Shown in pieces: positions 1 through 11,865 of a DNA stretch of 64,000 nt. The notes below the pieces were generated by a model that saw only the letters and a list, made by a program, of their open reading frames with translations, was not told the DNA's origin and ran no database searches. The stretch is from Diadophis punctatus similis (taxonomy: Eukaryota; Chordata; Lepidosauria; Squamata; Dipsadidae), in contig JALIGW010000010.1 in the NCBI GenBank assembly GCA_023053685.1, positions 10,449,919 through 10,513,918 on the forward strand. The letters are read 5' to 3'. A program made the position numbers and the translations under genes. The number at the start of each line of letters is the position of its first letter. Within the stretch, counting starts at the first letter, position 1.

Positions 1-1410
1 GTGTTCCCACCAGTTTGTAGCAGTATGGATGTTATAATTTTTGCATAAATTCCAGTGGATCATTTGTGCAACAGAGTTGTGCCGTAATTTGTAATCAGTC
101 TGCGCGATTTTCTTGCAGCAGCTGAGCACATGGGCTACAGTTTCATCAGCTTCCTTGCATAATCTGCATTTAGCATCATTTGAGGATTTATCAATTTTGG
201 CCTTTATGGCATTTGTACGAATTGCCTGTTCTTGTGCGGCCAGGATCAATGATTCTGTTTCTTTCTTTAAAGTGCCAGTTGTTAACCATAACCAAGTTTT
301 TTCACTGTCCACTTTGTCTTTTATTTTTTCCAGAAATTGGCCATGTAATGCTTTATTTTGCCAACTCTCCATTCTTGATTTTATCACATTTTTTCTGTAT
401 TATTGTTTTGTCTGTTTGACCTTCAGTAGATTTTTGTTCTTTACTTCAATTAATAGATGTTCTTGACTTTCTTTTAAATAATCCGCCAATGCATGCTTTT
501 ATTCTTCAACTGTTTGCTTTACTTGTAGTAGTCCTCTGCCACCTGATTTTCTGGGCAGCTAAAGTCTATCAGTGTCACTACGTGGATGTAAACTGTAGTG
601 CATTGTCATTAGTTTTCTGGTGTTTTGGTCCAAAATGTCCAAATCGGCTTGTGTCCAGTTAATTATACCAGCCGTGTATCTTATGACTGGTATTGCCCAG
701 GTATTCATGGCCTTGATGGTGTTTCCACCATTTAATTTGGATTTCAAAATTTTTCTAACTCTGTTGGTGTACTCTCTTCTGATGATAGTTTTCACTTCTC
801 CATGTCTGATGTTATCCAACTGCAGAATGCCCAGATATTTATAGGCTTCATTTTGGTTGCATTTAATTAATTGGCCATTGGGCATTTCAATTACGTCACA
901 TGTAGTGATTTTGCCCCTTTTCATAGATACAGTGGCGCATTTTTCCATGCCAAACTGCATCGAGATATCTGTGCTGAATATTAGGACTGTGTTGGTCAGT
1001 GGTTGGATTTCTATTTCTGACTTTCCATACAGTTTCAAATCATCCATATATAATAAATGTTTGGTATCCATTTTTAATTTGGCAATTTGTCTGAATTTCC
1101 TCAAGTTCAACTTCATTGAACACTTTATTTCGTATAATAAATCGCCTTTGATCTGCTAGTCATTGTTCGCTAACATTTGAATCTGGATATTGTTGTTTCC
1201 ATAGTTCATGCATTTGCTTCAAATAACCTCTTCTTTCTGGCTCTGAGTTGTAATAACAGGCCATTATGGCACGATTTTCATCTGCACATTTTTGTTGGCT
1301 GGTTTTGTTGGCTGGTCCACTTGCAACCCACTTGTTGGTGGATGCCCAGGGACCTCAATATCCGCCGCAGCCCTTGTTAATCCGCGTGACGACCAATGCG
1401 GTATATAATT
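1..1410 (-). mobile_element. R4/Dong-like LINE remnant (RT and zinc-knuckle region)
   Basis: Read on the minus strand, 559-1116 encodes a reverse-transcriptase segment with a YMDD catalytic box and downstream thumb sequence (KYLGILQ-like, then a conserved tryptophan block and LHPRSDTDRL). Continuing to position 1, broken frames give a C-x2-C...H-x4-C knuckle (CRLCKEADETVAHVLSC), as expected upstream of the restriction-like endonuclease of R2/R4-clade LINEs. The N-terminal block at about 1140-1300 (elements resembling RRGYLKQMHELW) belongs to the same protein, but the early RT motifs between it and YMDD are missing, so there is an internal deletion near 1090-1110. Frameshifts and stops make it a dead copy. 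R4/Dong is my best clade; R2-like is the alternative. Confidence 0.7.
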
Positions 1411-1471
1411 TTTCTTCATTTGTTTCACTATGTTATATTTAAAAACAATTATGTTTTTTAAAAGTCCCAGT

Positions 1472-1700
1472 TTGGTGTAGTGTTTAAGGCACCAGACTAG
1501 AAACCTGGAGACCACAAGTTCCATTTTTGCCTTAGACATGAACCAACGGGGTGACCTTGGGCAAGTCACTCTTTCTCAGTCCTAGAAAGAAGGCAATGGA
1601 AAACCACTTGAAAAATCTTACCAAGACAACTGCAGAGACACGACCGGGCAATTGCCAAGACACAACACTGACAAAGGCAGCATCCATTCACCCCCCCTCC
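1472..1700 (+). repeat. Sauria/Squam1-type tRNA-derived SINE
   Basis: A tRNA-like head with an A-box (GGTGTAGTGTTTAAGG) is followed by a B-box-like segment, the central block GGGCAAGTCACTCTTTCTCA and the typical lizard/snake SINE body AAGGCAATGGAAAACCACTT. The 3' part (GCCAAGACACAACACTGACAAAG) resembles the Bov-B-like tail of this SINE family. A second copy lies at 62672-62878. The element is not a tRNA gene. Confidence 0.75.
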
Positions 1701-1916
1701 AGAAAAAATAATAAATAGTATAGAGAAGTAATCCTTGTGATAGCTTGCTAAGCAAGGACCATGACAGGTTTGTAGGAATATACTTTTAGCCATAACCATT
1801 GTTTACAAATGATAAAGGATTCACACATCATGCTAAATTCCAAACCAAGCAACCAAATAACCAGAATCAAACACTTGGTCAAGAAATTCAAATGGATAGT
1901 ATTTTCATCAGCATGG

Positions 1917-2482
1917 TGAAGGAAGTTAGCACCCACCCCTCTCCTAGAAAAATGAAATATCCTAGGAAATATTGAAAAGGAAGAATATGTTTCCCTGGAT
2001 AAGAAAAGGAGAAACATGTTTTAAAGACAAATCAGCTTCCTGCAGCTTCCTGCCACCCCTTCAGTTCCAGGGTGATGGGATTAAAACCTTCACCCTTAGG
2101 ATATGATAGGATTAGCCCTCTACCCATCTCACCACATGGCACCTGGGAAGATTGCATCAGCCAGCAAGGCTTAAGCAAACTTGGACTCAGGACAGCCTAC
2201 AGAGTTGCCCCTGCATGGCCCCATGGGAGTCTGACAGCCAATCAGAGTGTATTTCTTGCACAGGAGCGGGAGACTTCAGGGTGGGGCCCAAGAGAGGGCA
2301 TAAAACCAAGGGACTTTCAGCATCTCTGCCCTTTTTTCCCTTCACCCAACATCTTGAAGCATGTGATCCCCCTTTTCACCGAGGAGCTCCAAGGCATTTA
2401 ACCATCTTTCCAAGCAATCTCCATGTTTCCAGTGTCTTTCTTCCCACTTGGAACTGAACCCAGATGGACATTTCTTCCAACA
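1917..2482 (+). repeat. 5' LTR of the ERV
   Basis: It starts TGAAGGAAG and ends CCAACA, with a CCAAT box (2238-2242) and a TATA-like CATAAAA (about 2299-2305) in U3. It aligns end to end with 34100-34666. A third, more divergent family member lies at 35855-41033. The LTR is preceded by ATGG, which recurs after the 3' LTR. Confidence 0.8.
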
Positions 2483-2834
2483 ATTTTGGCACCCCAGATG
2501 GGACTCCAAGCTAACTTAACCAATGGACCTTGCCCAAGTAAGCTTCCCTTGCTAGCAGCAGACCCATTGAGTCTGTGGGTAGGTTTTCCTGGACTTTGGC
2601 CACTTGGAACTAGGTTTTAAAGGGGTTTTGAGTTTTGAGCTCAAATGCTTCTTGGAAAGAAGGTGAGTACCTCTAAATTCTAATTTTAAAGCATAGAAAA
2701 GCATGGGAAATGTGTGTGTGTGTGTGTGTGTAAAGGATCCTTCTCCCGATCACAGCTGGATCTTGCTTCCTCTGTGTGTTCTACCAAGAGAGCCTGGAAA
2801 GTATAGGAGGTCAGGCTGGAGCACAGGATCTTCT
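2483..2834 (+). mobile_element. ERV leader with primer-binding site and splice donor
   Basis: Three bases after the LTR is a primer-binding-site-like stretch TGGCACCCCAGATGGGAC (about 2487-2504); the priming tRNA was not identified. A consensus splice donor AAG|GTGAGT lies at 2660-2668, where a retroviral leader donor would be expected. A TG microsatellite occupies about 2712-2731. The leader is cut at 2834 by the L1; its continuation is found after 19730, sharing the 15-bp duplication AGCACAGGAYCTTCT. Confidence 0.65.
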
Positions 2835-3388
2835 TTTTTTGTGTGGGTAATACGTTTTTATTTTATTTTATAGCATATGAAAATTCCAATTTGAATTGAA
2901 CAGTGTGTTGTCTGGATACAAATCATTTTAGGAAATAATAATCATGCTATTAGTTTAACCAAGTTAATGTATCTTCCTTATATCACTAATCCTTTAATAT
3001 ATTTCCCTTTTTCCTAGTTCCTGTTTTGTCTGCTAGCCATTGAATCTTGGAAGGATATTCATTTTTATGATGGCAACTCTTCCCATCAATGATAGTTGTG
3101 GATTTTTGCACTTCTCCAAATCCATTTTAATTTATTGTGCCAAGTTATAATAATTATTTTCTTTAATTGTTACACACCTTGCTGTTAGTTGGATTTCTAA
3201 ACATTTAACTTTCTTGACTATCTGTATACCCGTTTTTCTCATTAGTTCTTTTTTCCTGTATGTCTGTAACATTTTAACTATTATTTTGGTGGGGGGGGGT
3301 TTCTTTATTTATTTTCAGTCCTGCAACTTCATCATATTCTTCTATTTTCCTAATTAGTTTGAGTTTATTTTCTTGTGGGTCTTCCAAG

Positions 3389-3389
<1 letters not shown>

Positions 3390-3479
<90 letters not shown>

Positions 3480-3588
3480 CAACAACTACTACTACTACTA
3501 CAACTACAACTACTACTACTACTACTACTACTACTACAACTACTACTACTACTACTACTACTACAACAACAACAACAACAACAACAGA
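3390..3588. repeat. Compound trinucleotide microsatellite (TAA/CTA/CAA)
   Basis: About 200 bp of (ATA)n passing into (ACT)n and (AAC)n directly abut the 3' end of CR1-a. The repeat is probably an expanded CR1 3' tail. The frames through it (poly-Ile, poly-Asn, poly-Thr) are not genes. Confidence 0.95.
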
Positions 3589-3795
3589 GTTGGAAGGGAC
3601 CTTGGAGGTCTTCTAGTCCAACCCCCTGCCTAGGCAGGAAACCCTACACTACTTCAGACAAATGGTTATCCAACATCTTCTTAAATACTTCCAGTGTTGG
3701 AGCATTCACAACTTCTGGAGGCAGGCTGTTCCACGGATTAATTGTTCTAACTGTCAGGAAATTTCTCCTCAGTTCTAAGTTACTTCTCTCCTTGT

Positions 3796-6141
3796 TTAGT
3801 TTCCACCCATTGCTTCTTTTCTACCTTCAGGTGCTTTGGAGAATAGTTTGACTCCCTCTTCTTTGTGGCAACCCCTGAGATATTGGAACACTGCTATCAT
3901 GTCTCCCCTGATCCTTCTTTTCATTAAACTAGACATACCCAGTTCCTGCAACCGTTCTTCATATGTCTTAGCCTCCAGTCCCCTAATCATCTTTGATGCT
4001 CTTCTCTGCACTCTTTCTAGAGTCTCAACATCCTTTTTACATCGTGGCGACCAAAACTGAATGCAGTATTCCAAGTGTGGCATTACCAAGGCATTATAAA
4101 GTGGTATTAACACTTCGCGTGATCTTGAGTCTTTCCCTCTGTTAATGCAACCTAGAACTGTGTTGGCTTTTTTGGCAGCTGCTGCACACTGCTGGCTCAT
4201 ATTTAAATAGTTGTCCACTAGGACTCCAAGATCCCTCTCACAGTTACTACTGTTGAGCAAGGTACCACATATACTGTACCTGGGAATTTGGTTTTCTTGC
4301 CTAAATGTAGAACCTTACTTTTTTCACCATTGAATTTCATTTTGTTTGATAGTGCCCAATGTTCAAGTCTGTCAAGATCCTTCTGTATCTTGAGCCTATC
4401 TTCTGGAGAGTTGGCTATTCCTGCCAGTTTGGTGTTATCTGCAAATTTGATGAGTTCCCCATCTATCCCCTCATCCAAGTCATTGATGAAGATGTTGAAG
4501 AGTACTGGGCCTAAAACAGAGCCTTGGGGTACTCCACTGCATACTTCCCTCCATGTAGATGCAGTTCCATTGAGCGCTACACGTTGAGTGCAGTTGGTTA
4601 GCCAGTTTTGAATCCATCTGGTGGTGGTGCTGTCCATCCCACATTTTTCTACTTTATCTAGTAGTAGGTTATGGTCTACTTTATCAAATGCCTTACTGAA
4701 GTCCAAGTAAACTACATCGACAGCATTCCTCTGGTCCACTAATTTTGTCACTTTGTCAAAGAATGCAATAAGATTAGTCTGGCATGATCTGTTTTTGACA
4801 AACCCATGTTGGCTTTTGGTTATTACTGTGTTTGCTTCTAGGTGTTCGTTGATTCGTTGCTTGATTATCTTTTCCAAAATCTTCCCTGTTTTGAGGTCAG
4901 GCTGATAGGTCTGTAGTTTCTTGGATCTGTTTTTTCCCCTTTTTTGAAGATGGGAACTACATCAGCTCTTTTCCAGTCCTCTGGCAGTTCCCCGGTGCTC
5001 CAGGATCTTTGAAAGATATAGTTCAGCGGTTCTGAGATCTCGTCTGCCAGTTCCTTCAGAACCTTGGGGTGTAATCCATCTGGTCCTGGTGATTTGAATT
5101 TGTCTAGGGTAGACAGGTGTTCCCTTACCATTTTATTCCCTATTTTAACTTGTGTTCCTAATATGTTTTTTGTGATGCTGTTTTTGATAGGTTGGACTGT
5201 TTTTCCCTTTGTGTAAAGACAGATGCAAAAAATGTGTTAAGTAGCTCTGCTTTCTCCCTGTTGCTTGTCACCTTCTTGCCACTTTCTCCCTGCAATGGAC
5301 CAATTGTTTCCTTGACTTTTTTCTTGTTTTTAATACGTTGGAAGAAGCTTTTTTGTTACTTTTTACTTTTGTCGCAAGCCTTTGTTCATTGTGAGCCTTA
5401 GCTTTCCTCACTTCATCTTTACAGGCTTGGGCTATTTACTGGTATTCTGCCTTAGTTATTTCCCCTTCTTTCCACTTTTTATACTTGTCCTTTTTGTCTT
5501 TCAATTTGTCAGAGAGTTCTTTATGCAGCCATGCGGGTTTCTTTTGAGACCTATTATTTTTCTTCTTCATTGGTATTGTACTAGTCTGGGCTTTTATAAT
5601 CTCACTTTTCAAAATTTCCCAAGTTTCTTGACTTTTTTTCCCCTTCAGGATTCTCATTCATGGAATCTTTCCCAAGTTCTCTCTAAGTTTATTGAAATTA
5701 GCTCTCTTAAAGTCCAAGAGTCTAGTTTGACTTTGTTCTACTGCTTGTGTTTGCATAATGTTGAATTCCAATATTGCATCACTTGCCCCCAAGGTTCCTG
5801 TAGCTTCAACACCTTCTATCATTTCATCTCTGTTAGTGAGAATTAAGTCCAATATGGCTGATCCCCTTGTTCTCTTCTCTACTTTTTGGGTAACAAAGTT
5901 GTCTGCTAGGTTTGTTAGGAACCTGTTGGCTCTTCCACTTGGTGCAGAGTTTGTCTCCCAGTTGATGTCAGGGTAGTTAAAATCCCCCATTACTATTGTG
6001 ATGTGCTTCCTACATACCTTAGTTATCTGACTAGCAAAAAGTTCATCTACTTCCTCTGTTTGGTTGGGTGGCCTGTAGTATAGACCTATGGCAATGTCAT
6101 TTCGCCCCCCTTTAATATTGACCCAAATGCATTCAAGATGA
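3796..6141 (-). pseudogene. CR1-a ORF2, 3' part (endonuclease end and RT), disrupted
   Basis: Minus-strand fragments in order: the endonuclease C-terminal part (about 5658-6141, with GDFNYPDINW and AILDLILTN), a linker (5436-5657, KPAWLHKEL), RT start (4865-5131, SPGPDGLHPKVLKELAD), RT core (4218-4877, VYLDFSKAFDKVDH, GVPQGSVLGP, FADN) and the C-terminal domain (3796-4260, CERDLGVLVDNYLN, LEYCIQFW). The protein would nick target DNA and prime reverse transcription. The catalytic aspartate pair is FADN and the endonuclease SDH motif reads SDA. At least three frameshifts separate the pieces. Confidence 0.85.
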
Positions 6142-6220
6142 TTTTTTTTTAGATTTATTATTAGAGTTGGAAGGGACCTTGTAGGTCATCTAGTCCAACC
6201 CCCTGCTCAAGCAGAAGTTC

Positions 6221-9200
6221 CTACACCATTTGAGACAGATGGCAGTCCAGTCTCTCCTTGAAGGTCGCAAGTGTTGGGGCTCTCACGACCTCTGCTGGCA
6301 AGCTGTTCCACTGGTTGATCGCTCTCACTGTCAGAAAGTTTCTCCTCACTTCCAGGTTGAATCTCTCCTTGGTCAGCTTCCATCCGTTATTCCTTGTTTG
6401 GCTTTCTGGTGCCATAGAGAACAGCCTGACCCCCTCCTCTCTGTGGCATCCCCTCAAGTATTGAAACACTGCTATCATGTCACCCCTGGTCCTTCTCTTC
6501 GCTAGACTGGCCAAGCTCAGTTCCTGCAACCGCTCTTCGTATGTTTTATTTTCCAGACCCTTTATCATCCTGGTTGCTCTCTTCTGCACTTTCTCTAGAG
6601 TTTCAATGTCTTTTTTGTAATGTGGTGACCAAAACTGGATGCAGTACTCTAGGTGTGGTCTGACCAAAGCTTTATAGAGTGGTACTAGTACCTCTCTGGT
6701 CCTTGATTGTATCCCTCTATTTATGCAGCTCAGGACTGTGTTGGCCTTTTTGGCTGCTGCTGCTGCACACTGCTGGCTCATATTTAGTTGGCTGTCTACC
6801 AAGACTCCAAGATCCCTTTCGCAATCGCTGCTATTGAGTGTGGTTTCGCCCAGTTTGTATGTGTATTTTTGATTCTTCTTGCCTAGGTGCAGAATTTTAC
6901 TTTTCTCTGTGTGAAATTTCATTTTATTGGTTTGAGCCCAGTGTTCGAGTCTGTCGAGGTCCCTCTGGATTTTGAGTCTGTCCTCTGGGGTGTTTGCTAC
7001 TCCCGCCAGCTTGGTGTCATCTGCAAATTTGGTTAGTTCTCCTGCTATTCCCTCATCTAGGTCATTTATAAAGATATTGAAGAGTACTAGGCCTAGGACG
7101 GAACCTTGTGGTACCCCACTGCTTACTTCTCTCCATGTGGACTTAGAGCCATTGAGGACTACTCGCTGGGTACGGTTGGTCAGCCAATTGTTAATCCATC
7201 TGGTTGTGTAGCTGTTTATCCCGCTTTTTTCTAGCTTATGAAAGAGTAGGTTGTGGTCTACTTTGTCAAATGCTTTGCTAAAGTCCAGGTATATTATGTC
7301 TACTGCATTACGCTGGTCTACTAATTTGGTCACAGTGTTGAAGAATGAAATGAGGTTGGTTTGGCATGACTTGTTCTTAACAAATCTGTGTTGGCTGTTG
7401 GTTATTACTTGGTTTGTTTTTAGATGATGGGAGATCTGGTTTTTAATTATTTTTTCCAGTATTTTCCCAGGTATTGATGTTAGGCTGATTGGTCTGTAGT
7501 TTCCTGGGTCTGTTTTTTTTACTTTTTTTGAAGATGGGGACCACGTCAGCTCTTTTCCAGTCCTCAGGTAGTTCCCCTGTGTTCCAGGATTTGTGGAAGA
7601 TGTGGTGCAGTGGTTCTGAAATGACTTCTGCTAGTTCTTTTAGGACTCTGGGATGTAATCCGTCTGGTCCTGGTGCTTTGTATTCGTTAAGTTCAGATAG
7701 GTGATCTCTTACTGTATTTTTGCTTAGGTTGAGTCTTGCTTCGAATCTGTTTTTTATATTTGTGTTGCTGGGTAGTTGAGCTGCAGTTTCCTTTTGTGTG
7801 AAGACTGATGCGAAGAATGTGTTCAGTAGCTCTGCTTTGTCTGTGTTGCCTGTTACTTCTTTGCCGTCTTCTCTCTTTAGTGGACCAACTGTTTCTTTGA
7901 TTTTTTTCTTGTTGTTAATGTGTTGGAAGAAGCTTTTTTTGTTGTCTTTGACTTTTGTTGCGAGTCTTTGTTCATTCTGGGCCTTTGCTGTCCTGATTGT
8001 TTCTTTACAGATTCTGGCTGTCTGTTGGTACTCTGCCTTGGTTATGTGCCCCTCTTTCCATTTTTTGTATTTATCTTTTTTTTCATTCAGTTTATTGGTG
8101 AGGTCTTTGTTTAGCCATGCTGGTTTCCTTTTGGATTTCTTGTTTTTCTTCCTCATCGGTATTGTGGTGTTCTGGGCTTTTGTGATCGTGTTTTTCAGGA
8201 TCTCCCAGGCTTCTTGAGTTGTTTTACCCTTTAGTACTTCCATCCAAGAGATCTTTCCCAGGTTTTCTCTGAGTTTATTGAAGTCAGCTTTTTTAAAGTC
8301 TGGGATATAGGTGTCGTTATGTTCAGTTATTTGTGTTTGCGTTATGGTGAATTTTAGTATTACGTGGTCACTCTCGCCCAGTATTCCTGCAGCTTCGACT
8401 CCTTCTATTGTTTCTTCTCTGTTTGTAAGTATTAGATCCAGTATGGCTGCCCCTCTAGTTCCCTCCTCCACTTTTTGGACAATGAAGTTGTCGGCTAGGC
8501 TGGTTAGGAATCTGTTAGATTTCTCACTTGGTGCTGAGTTGGTTTTCCAGTTGATGTCCGGGTAGTTGAAGTCTCCCATTATTACAATGTTGTTTTTCTT
8601 GCATATGTTCTTTAGCTGGTTGGTAAAAAGGGTGTCCATTGTTTCTGTTTGGTTTGGTGGTCTGTAGTAAACTCCTATTGTTGTGTTGTTCTTTTTTTCT
8701 TTTATGTTGACCCATATGCATTCTAATGGGTTTTCTTCCTTGGTTACTTGTAGCTCTGTAGCTACATAGTGGTCCTTTATATACAGTGCAACTCCACCTC
8801 CTTTTTTGTGTGATCTGGTTTTTTTGTAGAGTTTGTATCCTTTTATCTGTGTGTTCCAATCATGTGATTCGTCCCACCAAGTTTCTGTTATTCCAACTAT
8901 GTCATGTGTACCTTCGTGCATTAACATTTCAAGTTCACCCTGTTTATTCCCTAGGCTTTGTGCATTTGTGTAGAGGCATTTGAGTTCTTTGTGCCTGATT
9001 GTGGGTGTTCTTTCTTTGTCTCTTGTTTGGCGTTTGAGTTTGTTTTCTTCCCCATCCCTTTTTGGTTTGTTGTTTGTTTTGTTTGCTTGGGGTCCATTCT
9101 TGGAGTTGGGTCCCAGGGATCCTGTAGATTGGTCACCCTCCCCTCGTGATTTTAGTTTAAAGCCCTCCTGACAAGTTGGGCCAGTCTTTTTCCGAAGACA

Positions 9201-9305
9201 TTCTTCCCAGTCTTTGTGAGGTGTAACCCATCCCTTGCCAAAAGTCCATCTTGGAGGTAGTACAGTCCATGGTCCAGAAATCCAAAGTTTTTTTGGCGAC
9301 ACCAA
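6221..9305 (-). CDS. CR1-b ORF2 endonuclease/reverse transcriptase, one frameshift
   Basis: The N-terminal APE-type endonuclease (about 9100-8290 on the minus strand) shows LYTNAQS, ITETWWDE, GVALYIKD, GVYYRPPNQ, GDFNYPDINW and the SDH box, all typical of active CR1. A connector (KPAWLNKDL) follows, then RT with PGPDGLHPRVLKEL, YLDFSKAFDKVDH, SSGVPQGSVLG and FADDTKLAG, and the CR1 C-terminal domain ending LSQMV. The frame is open from 9305 to 7443 and again to 6221. The switch occurs near 7510-7530 within runs of T on the plus strand (A on the coding strand), so it is a one-base homopolymer slip, or a sequencing error. The open frame overlaps the end of ORF1 by about 150 bp; the true start is probably downstream of the ORF1 stop and cannot be fixed here. 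Confidence 0.85.
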
Positions 9306-10168
9306 CCTTTTAGCCAGTGGTTTACTTGTAGGATTCTTTGTTCCCTTGCTAGGTGTTGTCCTCTTATTGGTAGTATGGATGAGAAGACTACTTGCGCACC
9401 TAGGTTTTTGACGTTCTTGCCTAGTTGCTCATAGTCGTTCTGTATTGCTTTCAAGTTCTTTTTTGTGTCATTTGTTCCTACGTGGAGTAATAGTAGGGGG
9501 TAATAGTCTGTGGGTTTTATTATTTCAGTTACTTTCTCTGCTACGTCTATGATTTTGGCTCCTGGGAGGCAGCATACCTCTCTGGATTGGTTATCTGGTC
9601 TACAGATGGCGGGTTCGGTTCCTCTGAGGATTGAATCTCCTATTACCAGTACTCGCCTTTTCTTTTTGCCTGGAGTTGTTTGAGGAGTTTCTTTCTTTGT
9701 CATTGTGGTGTTTGGTGCTGCTGCTCTGTTGAGGGTTCTTTCTGGTGTTTCTTTTTTGTGTGTCTGTGCGTTATCTTCTATTGGAAGTCCATGGTATTGG
9801 TTGCTTAGAGCCAGTGGGGTTGGGTCTGGGTGGGTTGGTTTGGACAGTGGTTTTGTGTTTGGTTTGTATTTTTTTCTGTTGGTGACATGTGTCCATCTGC
9901 TTTCTTCCTCCGAGGGGTTAGCTGAAGTGGAAGTTGCTTGGTCATTTTTGTGTTCTTTTTGTGCATGTTCTTTTTGTGGGGTTTGGGGTTTCTCATTTTG
10001 TTGGTTGAGTTTCAGGGTGTTTAGGCTTTTCTCCAGGTCTTCAATTTTTTTTTCTAGTAATTTGATTAGTTTGCATTTGGTGCATGTGTAGTTATGGTTT
10101 TCTGTGGGCATAAGCGTGTACATGAAGCATGTTCTGCATGTCACAATGGACTCTGTTCCTTGATCCAT
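9152..10168 (-). CDS. CR1-b ORF1, zinc-finger/SGNH-esterase-like protein, 338 aa
   Basis: The frame is intact. The N-terminus holds two C-x2-C pairs (CRTC ... CTKC, residues about 11-37), a PHD/zinc-ribbon-like module, then a leucine-rich, coiled-coil-like stretch (about 38-60) and a polar linker. The C-terminal half (about 165-338) is an SGNH-hydrolase-like domain: GDSILRG (block I serine), HVGTNDTKKN (block III GxND) and DGLHLT (block V Asp/His). This is the esterase-type ORF1 of CR1/L3 LINEs, thought to act in RNP assembly and/or membrane interaction. ORF2 follows in another frame with overlap. It is better preserved than the CR1-a homologue at 12366-13412, where block V has lost its His. 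Confidence 0.85.
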   Translation of the reverse strand: MDQGTESIVTCRTCFMYTLMPTENHNYTCTKCKLIKLLEKKIEDLEKSLNTLKLNQQNEKPQTPQKEHAQKEHKNDQATSTSANPSEEESRWTHVTNRKKYKPNTKPLSKPTHPDPTPLALSNQYHGLPIEDNAQTHKKETPERTLNRAAAPNTTMTKKETPQTTPGKKKRRVLVIGDSILRGTEPAICRPDNQSREVCCLPGAKIIDVAEKVTEIIKPTDYYPLLLLHVGTNDTKKNLKAIQNDYEQLGKNVKNLGAQVVFSSILPIRGQHLAREQRILQVNHWLKGWCRQKNFGFLDHGLYYLQDGLLARDGLHLTKTGKNVFGKRLAQLVRRALN

Positions 10169-11865
10169 GTGTGTGGCTTTTTGGTTGGGGGTGAGAGTAG
10201 GAGTGTAGAGTGTGGGAGTGTGGAGTTACTAGTAAGTTTCCCTTGTCTGTGAGTGTGTAGAGTGTGGGTGTGTGGTTACTAGAAGATTTCCTATTGTCCG
10301 TTAGTCTATCAAATTACTTATTCTGCTCGCTTATTCTAATTATTTACTACTTATTCTGCTTATTCTACTTGTTTCTTGCTAACTTATTCTACTTACTATT
10401 AACTATTTTATTCTACTACAGTAGGTGGTCTCAATCTTTCTTACTTGTTCTACTTACTATTTACTATCTTGTTTTACTTATTCTGTTTGCTTCTTACTAA
10501 GTTATCCTACTTACTATTTAACTTATTTTGCTTCTTACTATCTTGTTCTACTTACTATTTACTGTTTATTTTACTACTTCTTACTATCTTATTCTTCTTA
10601 CTGTTTACTACTTTTTTTAATACTACAATCAGTTGTCCCCGTCTATCAGTTAGCTTATTTTGCTTCTTACTGTTCTGTTCTACTTACTCTTCGCTACTTA
10701 TATTACTGCTTCTTGCTATCTTATTCTACTTACTATTTACTACTTTATTTTACTATAATCAGTTGTCCCAGTCTATCAATCAGATGTGAGTTGGCTAATC
10801 ACTCTATTATCGGTTGATCAATCTATTAGTCAGATGGGTTAGTTAGCTAAACAATCTATCATTTTTTCTAGTAGGTATCCCTATAATTAAACAATCAAAT
10901 AACTTAATCTACTAAAAATCAATGGTCCTATGATCATTCCCAATCTATCAATCAATTAAATCCCCAATCTATCAATCAGGTTAAATTAAACAGTCAATGA
11001 TCAATCTCAATCTATCAATCCCAATCTATAGTCCAGGAAATAAGCAGGCTCCGATGAGGGAAATGAACAAGTTCCAATGGGGGGAACAAGCAGGCTCCAA
11101 AAGCTTCTGACTCTGCTGCAGCACGCTGGGGATCACACGTGCTCCACTGATCTGTGCTCCACTGATCTTTGCCGGTATAGGCTTTGTTGTGCTGCTTCCC
11201 GTTGCCGGCTCTCTACTCTGCTGAGCTCTACTGTTGCTCCTGGCTTCCCAGCCACGTGGCTCCCTTTATCCTCTGGGTGCAGGGGAATCGGATGGTTGCA
11301 GGGGGATCAGGTTACGCTGAAGCAGTCTTCGCTCGCAGGGAATAGGGATCCTAGCCTCACAGCTCCAGCTCACTTCAACAAACAAGATGGATTGCTTTGT
11401 AGATAATCTCTGTGCTTCGCAGAGCTCGTAAGCAGGGAGTCAACTCACAGGGAATTCCTTCACAGAGAGTGGCCTTGCAGGGAATAGCTCAGAATCACCC
11501 CACAGGGAGTTTCAGGGAATCTCTTAAGTCTCACCTTCGTTTGGGAATTTGTCAGGATCACCCTTCAGAAATGCCGGATTTGCAGTAGATCGTTTAGCCG
11601 GTCTTCCTGGGTGTCCTCCTTCGGTCAAATCTCCTTCGGTCAAATCTGGATCCACGTGGTTAGTCTTTTTTTCCCCCTCTGGTTCAGCTGGTCCTAGATC
11701 CTAATTGTTGCTATATTTGTAATCAGGACCTAAACTATGTCTATTCTCTTTGTTTGGTTGCTTCTAATCCTGTCTATAACCCTAGGTTTTGGGTTTTTTC
11801 CTATTACTGATCTCCAGCAATGTGGCTAGGCTTCTGCCTCAGTCGCCATCTTAGAGGGAGGACAT
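10169..11865 (-). promoter_or_regulatory. CR1-b 5' UTR / internal promoter region
   Basis: This is non-coding sequence between the element's 5' end and ORF1. The start of the transcript strand carries AAGATGGCGAC, which resembles a YY1 site as in mammalian L1 5' ends. About 10300-10790 holds imperfect repeats based on TTACTATTTACT, and 10790-11040 holds short AATCTATCAAT repeats. The distal third (11080-11700) is GC-richer. Promoter function is inferred from position only. Confidence 0.6.

Larger units (their letters stand above)
6151..11865 (-). mobile_element. CR1-b: near-intact full-length CR1 LINE inserted in CR1-a
   Basis: On the minus strand it runs from a 5' end at about 11865, beginning with a CTAAGATGGCGAC motif (11842-11854 on +), through a 1.7 kb 5' UTR, ORF1 (9152-10168) and ORF2 (about 9305-6221), to a 3' end AATAATAAATCT plus A-run at about 6142-6160. 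Host CR1-a codons resume in phase on both sides; the shared AAAAT at the junctions (11866-11870 and about 6141-6146 on +) suggests a short target duplication, as is usual for CR1. Compared with CR1-a, all catalytic motifs are present and I see only one ORF2 frameshift, so it is the youngest LINE in the window. Confidence 0.85.

Noticed and set aside
1472..1520. Possible tRNA gene (A- and B-box-like)
   Set aside because: SINE head; no cloverleaf and the rest of the SINE follows. The same holds for 30694-30906 and 62672-62878.
3359..3633. Poly-Ile/Asn/Thr/Tyr frames
   Set aside because: Trinucleotide microsatellite.
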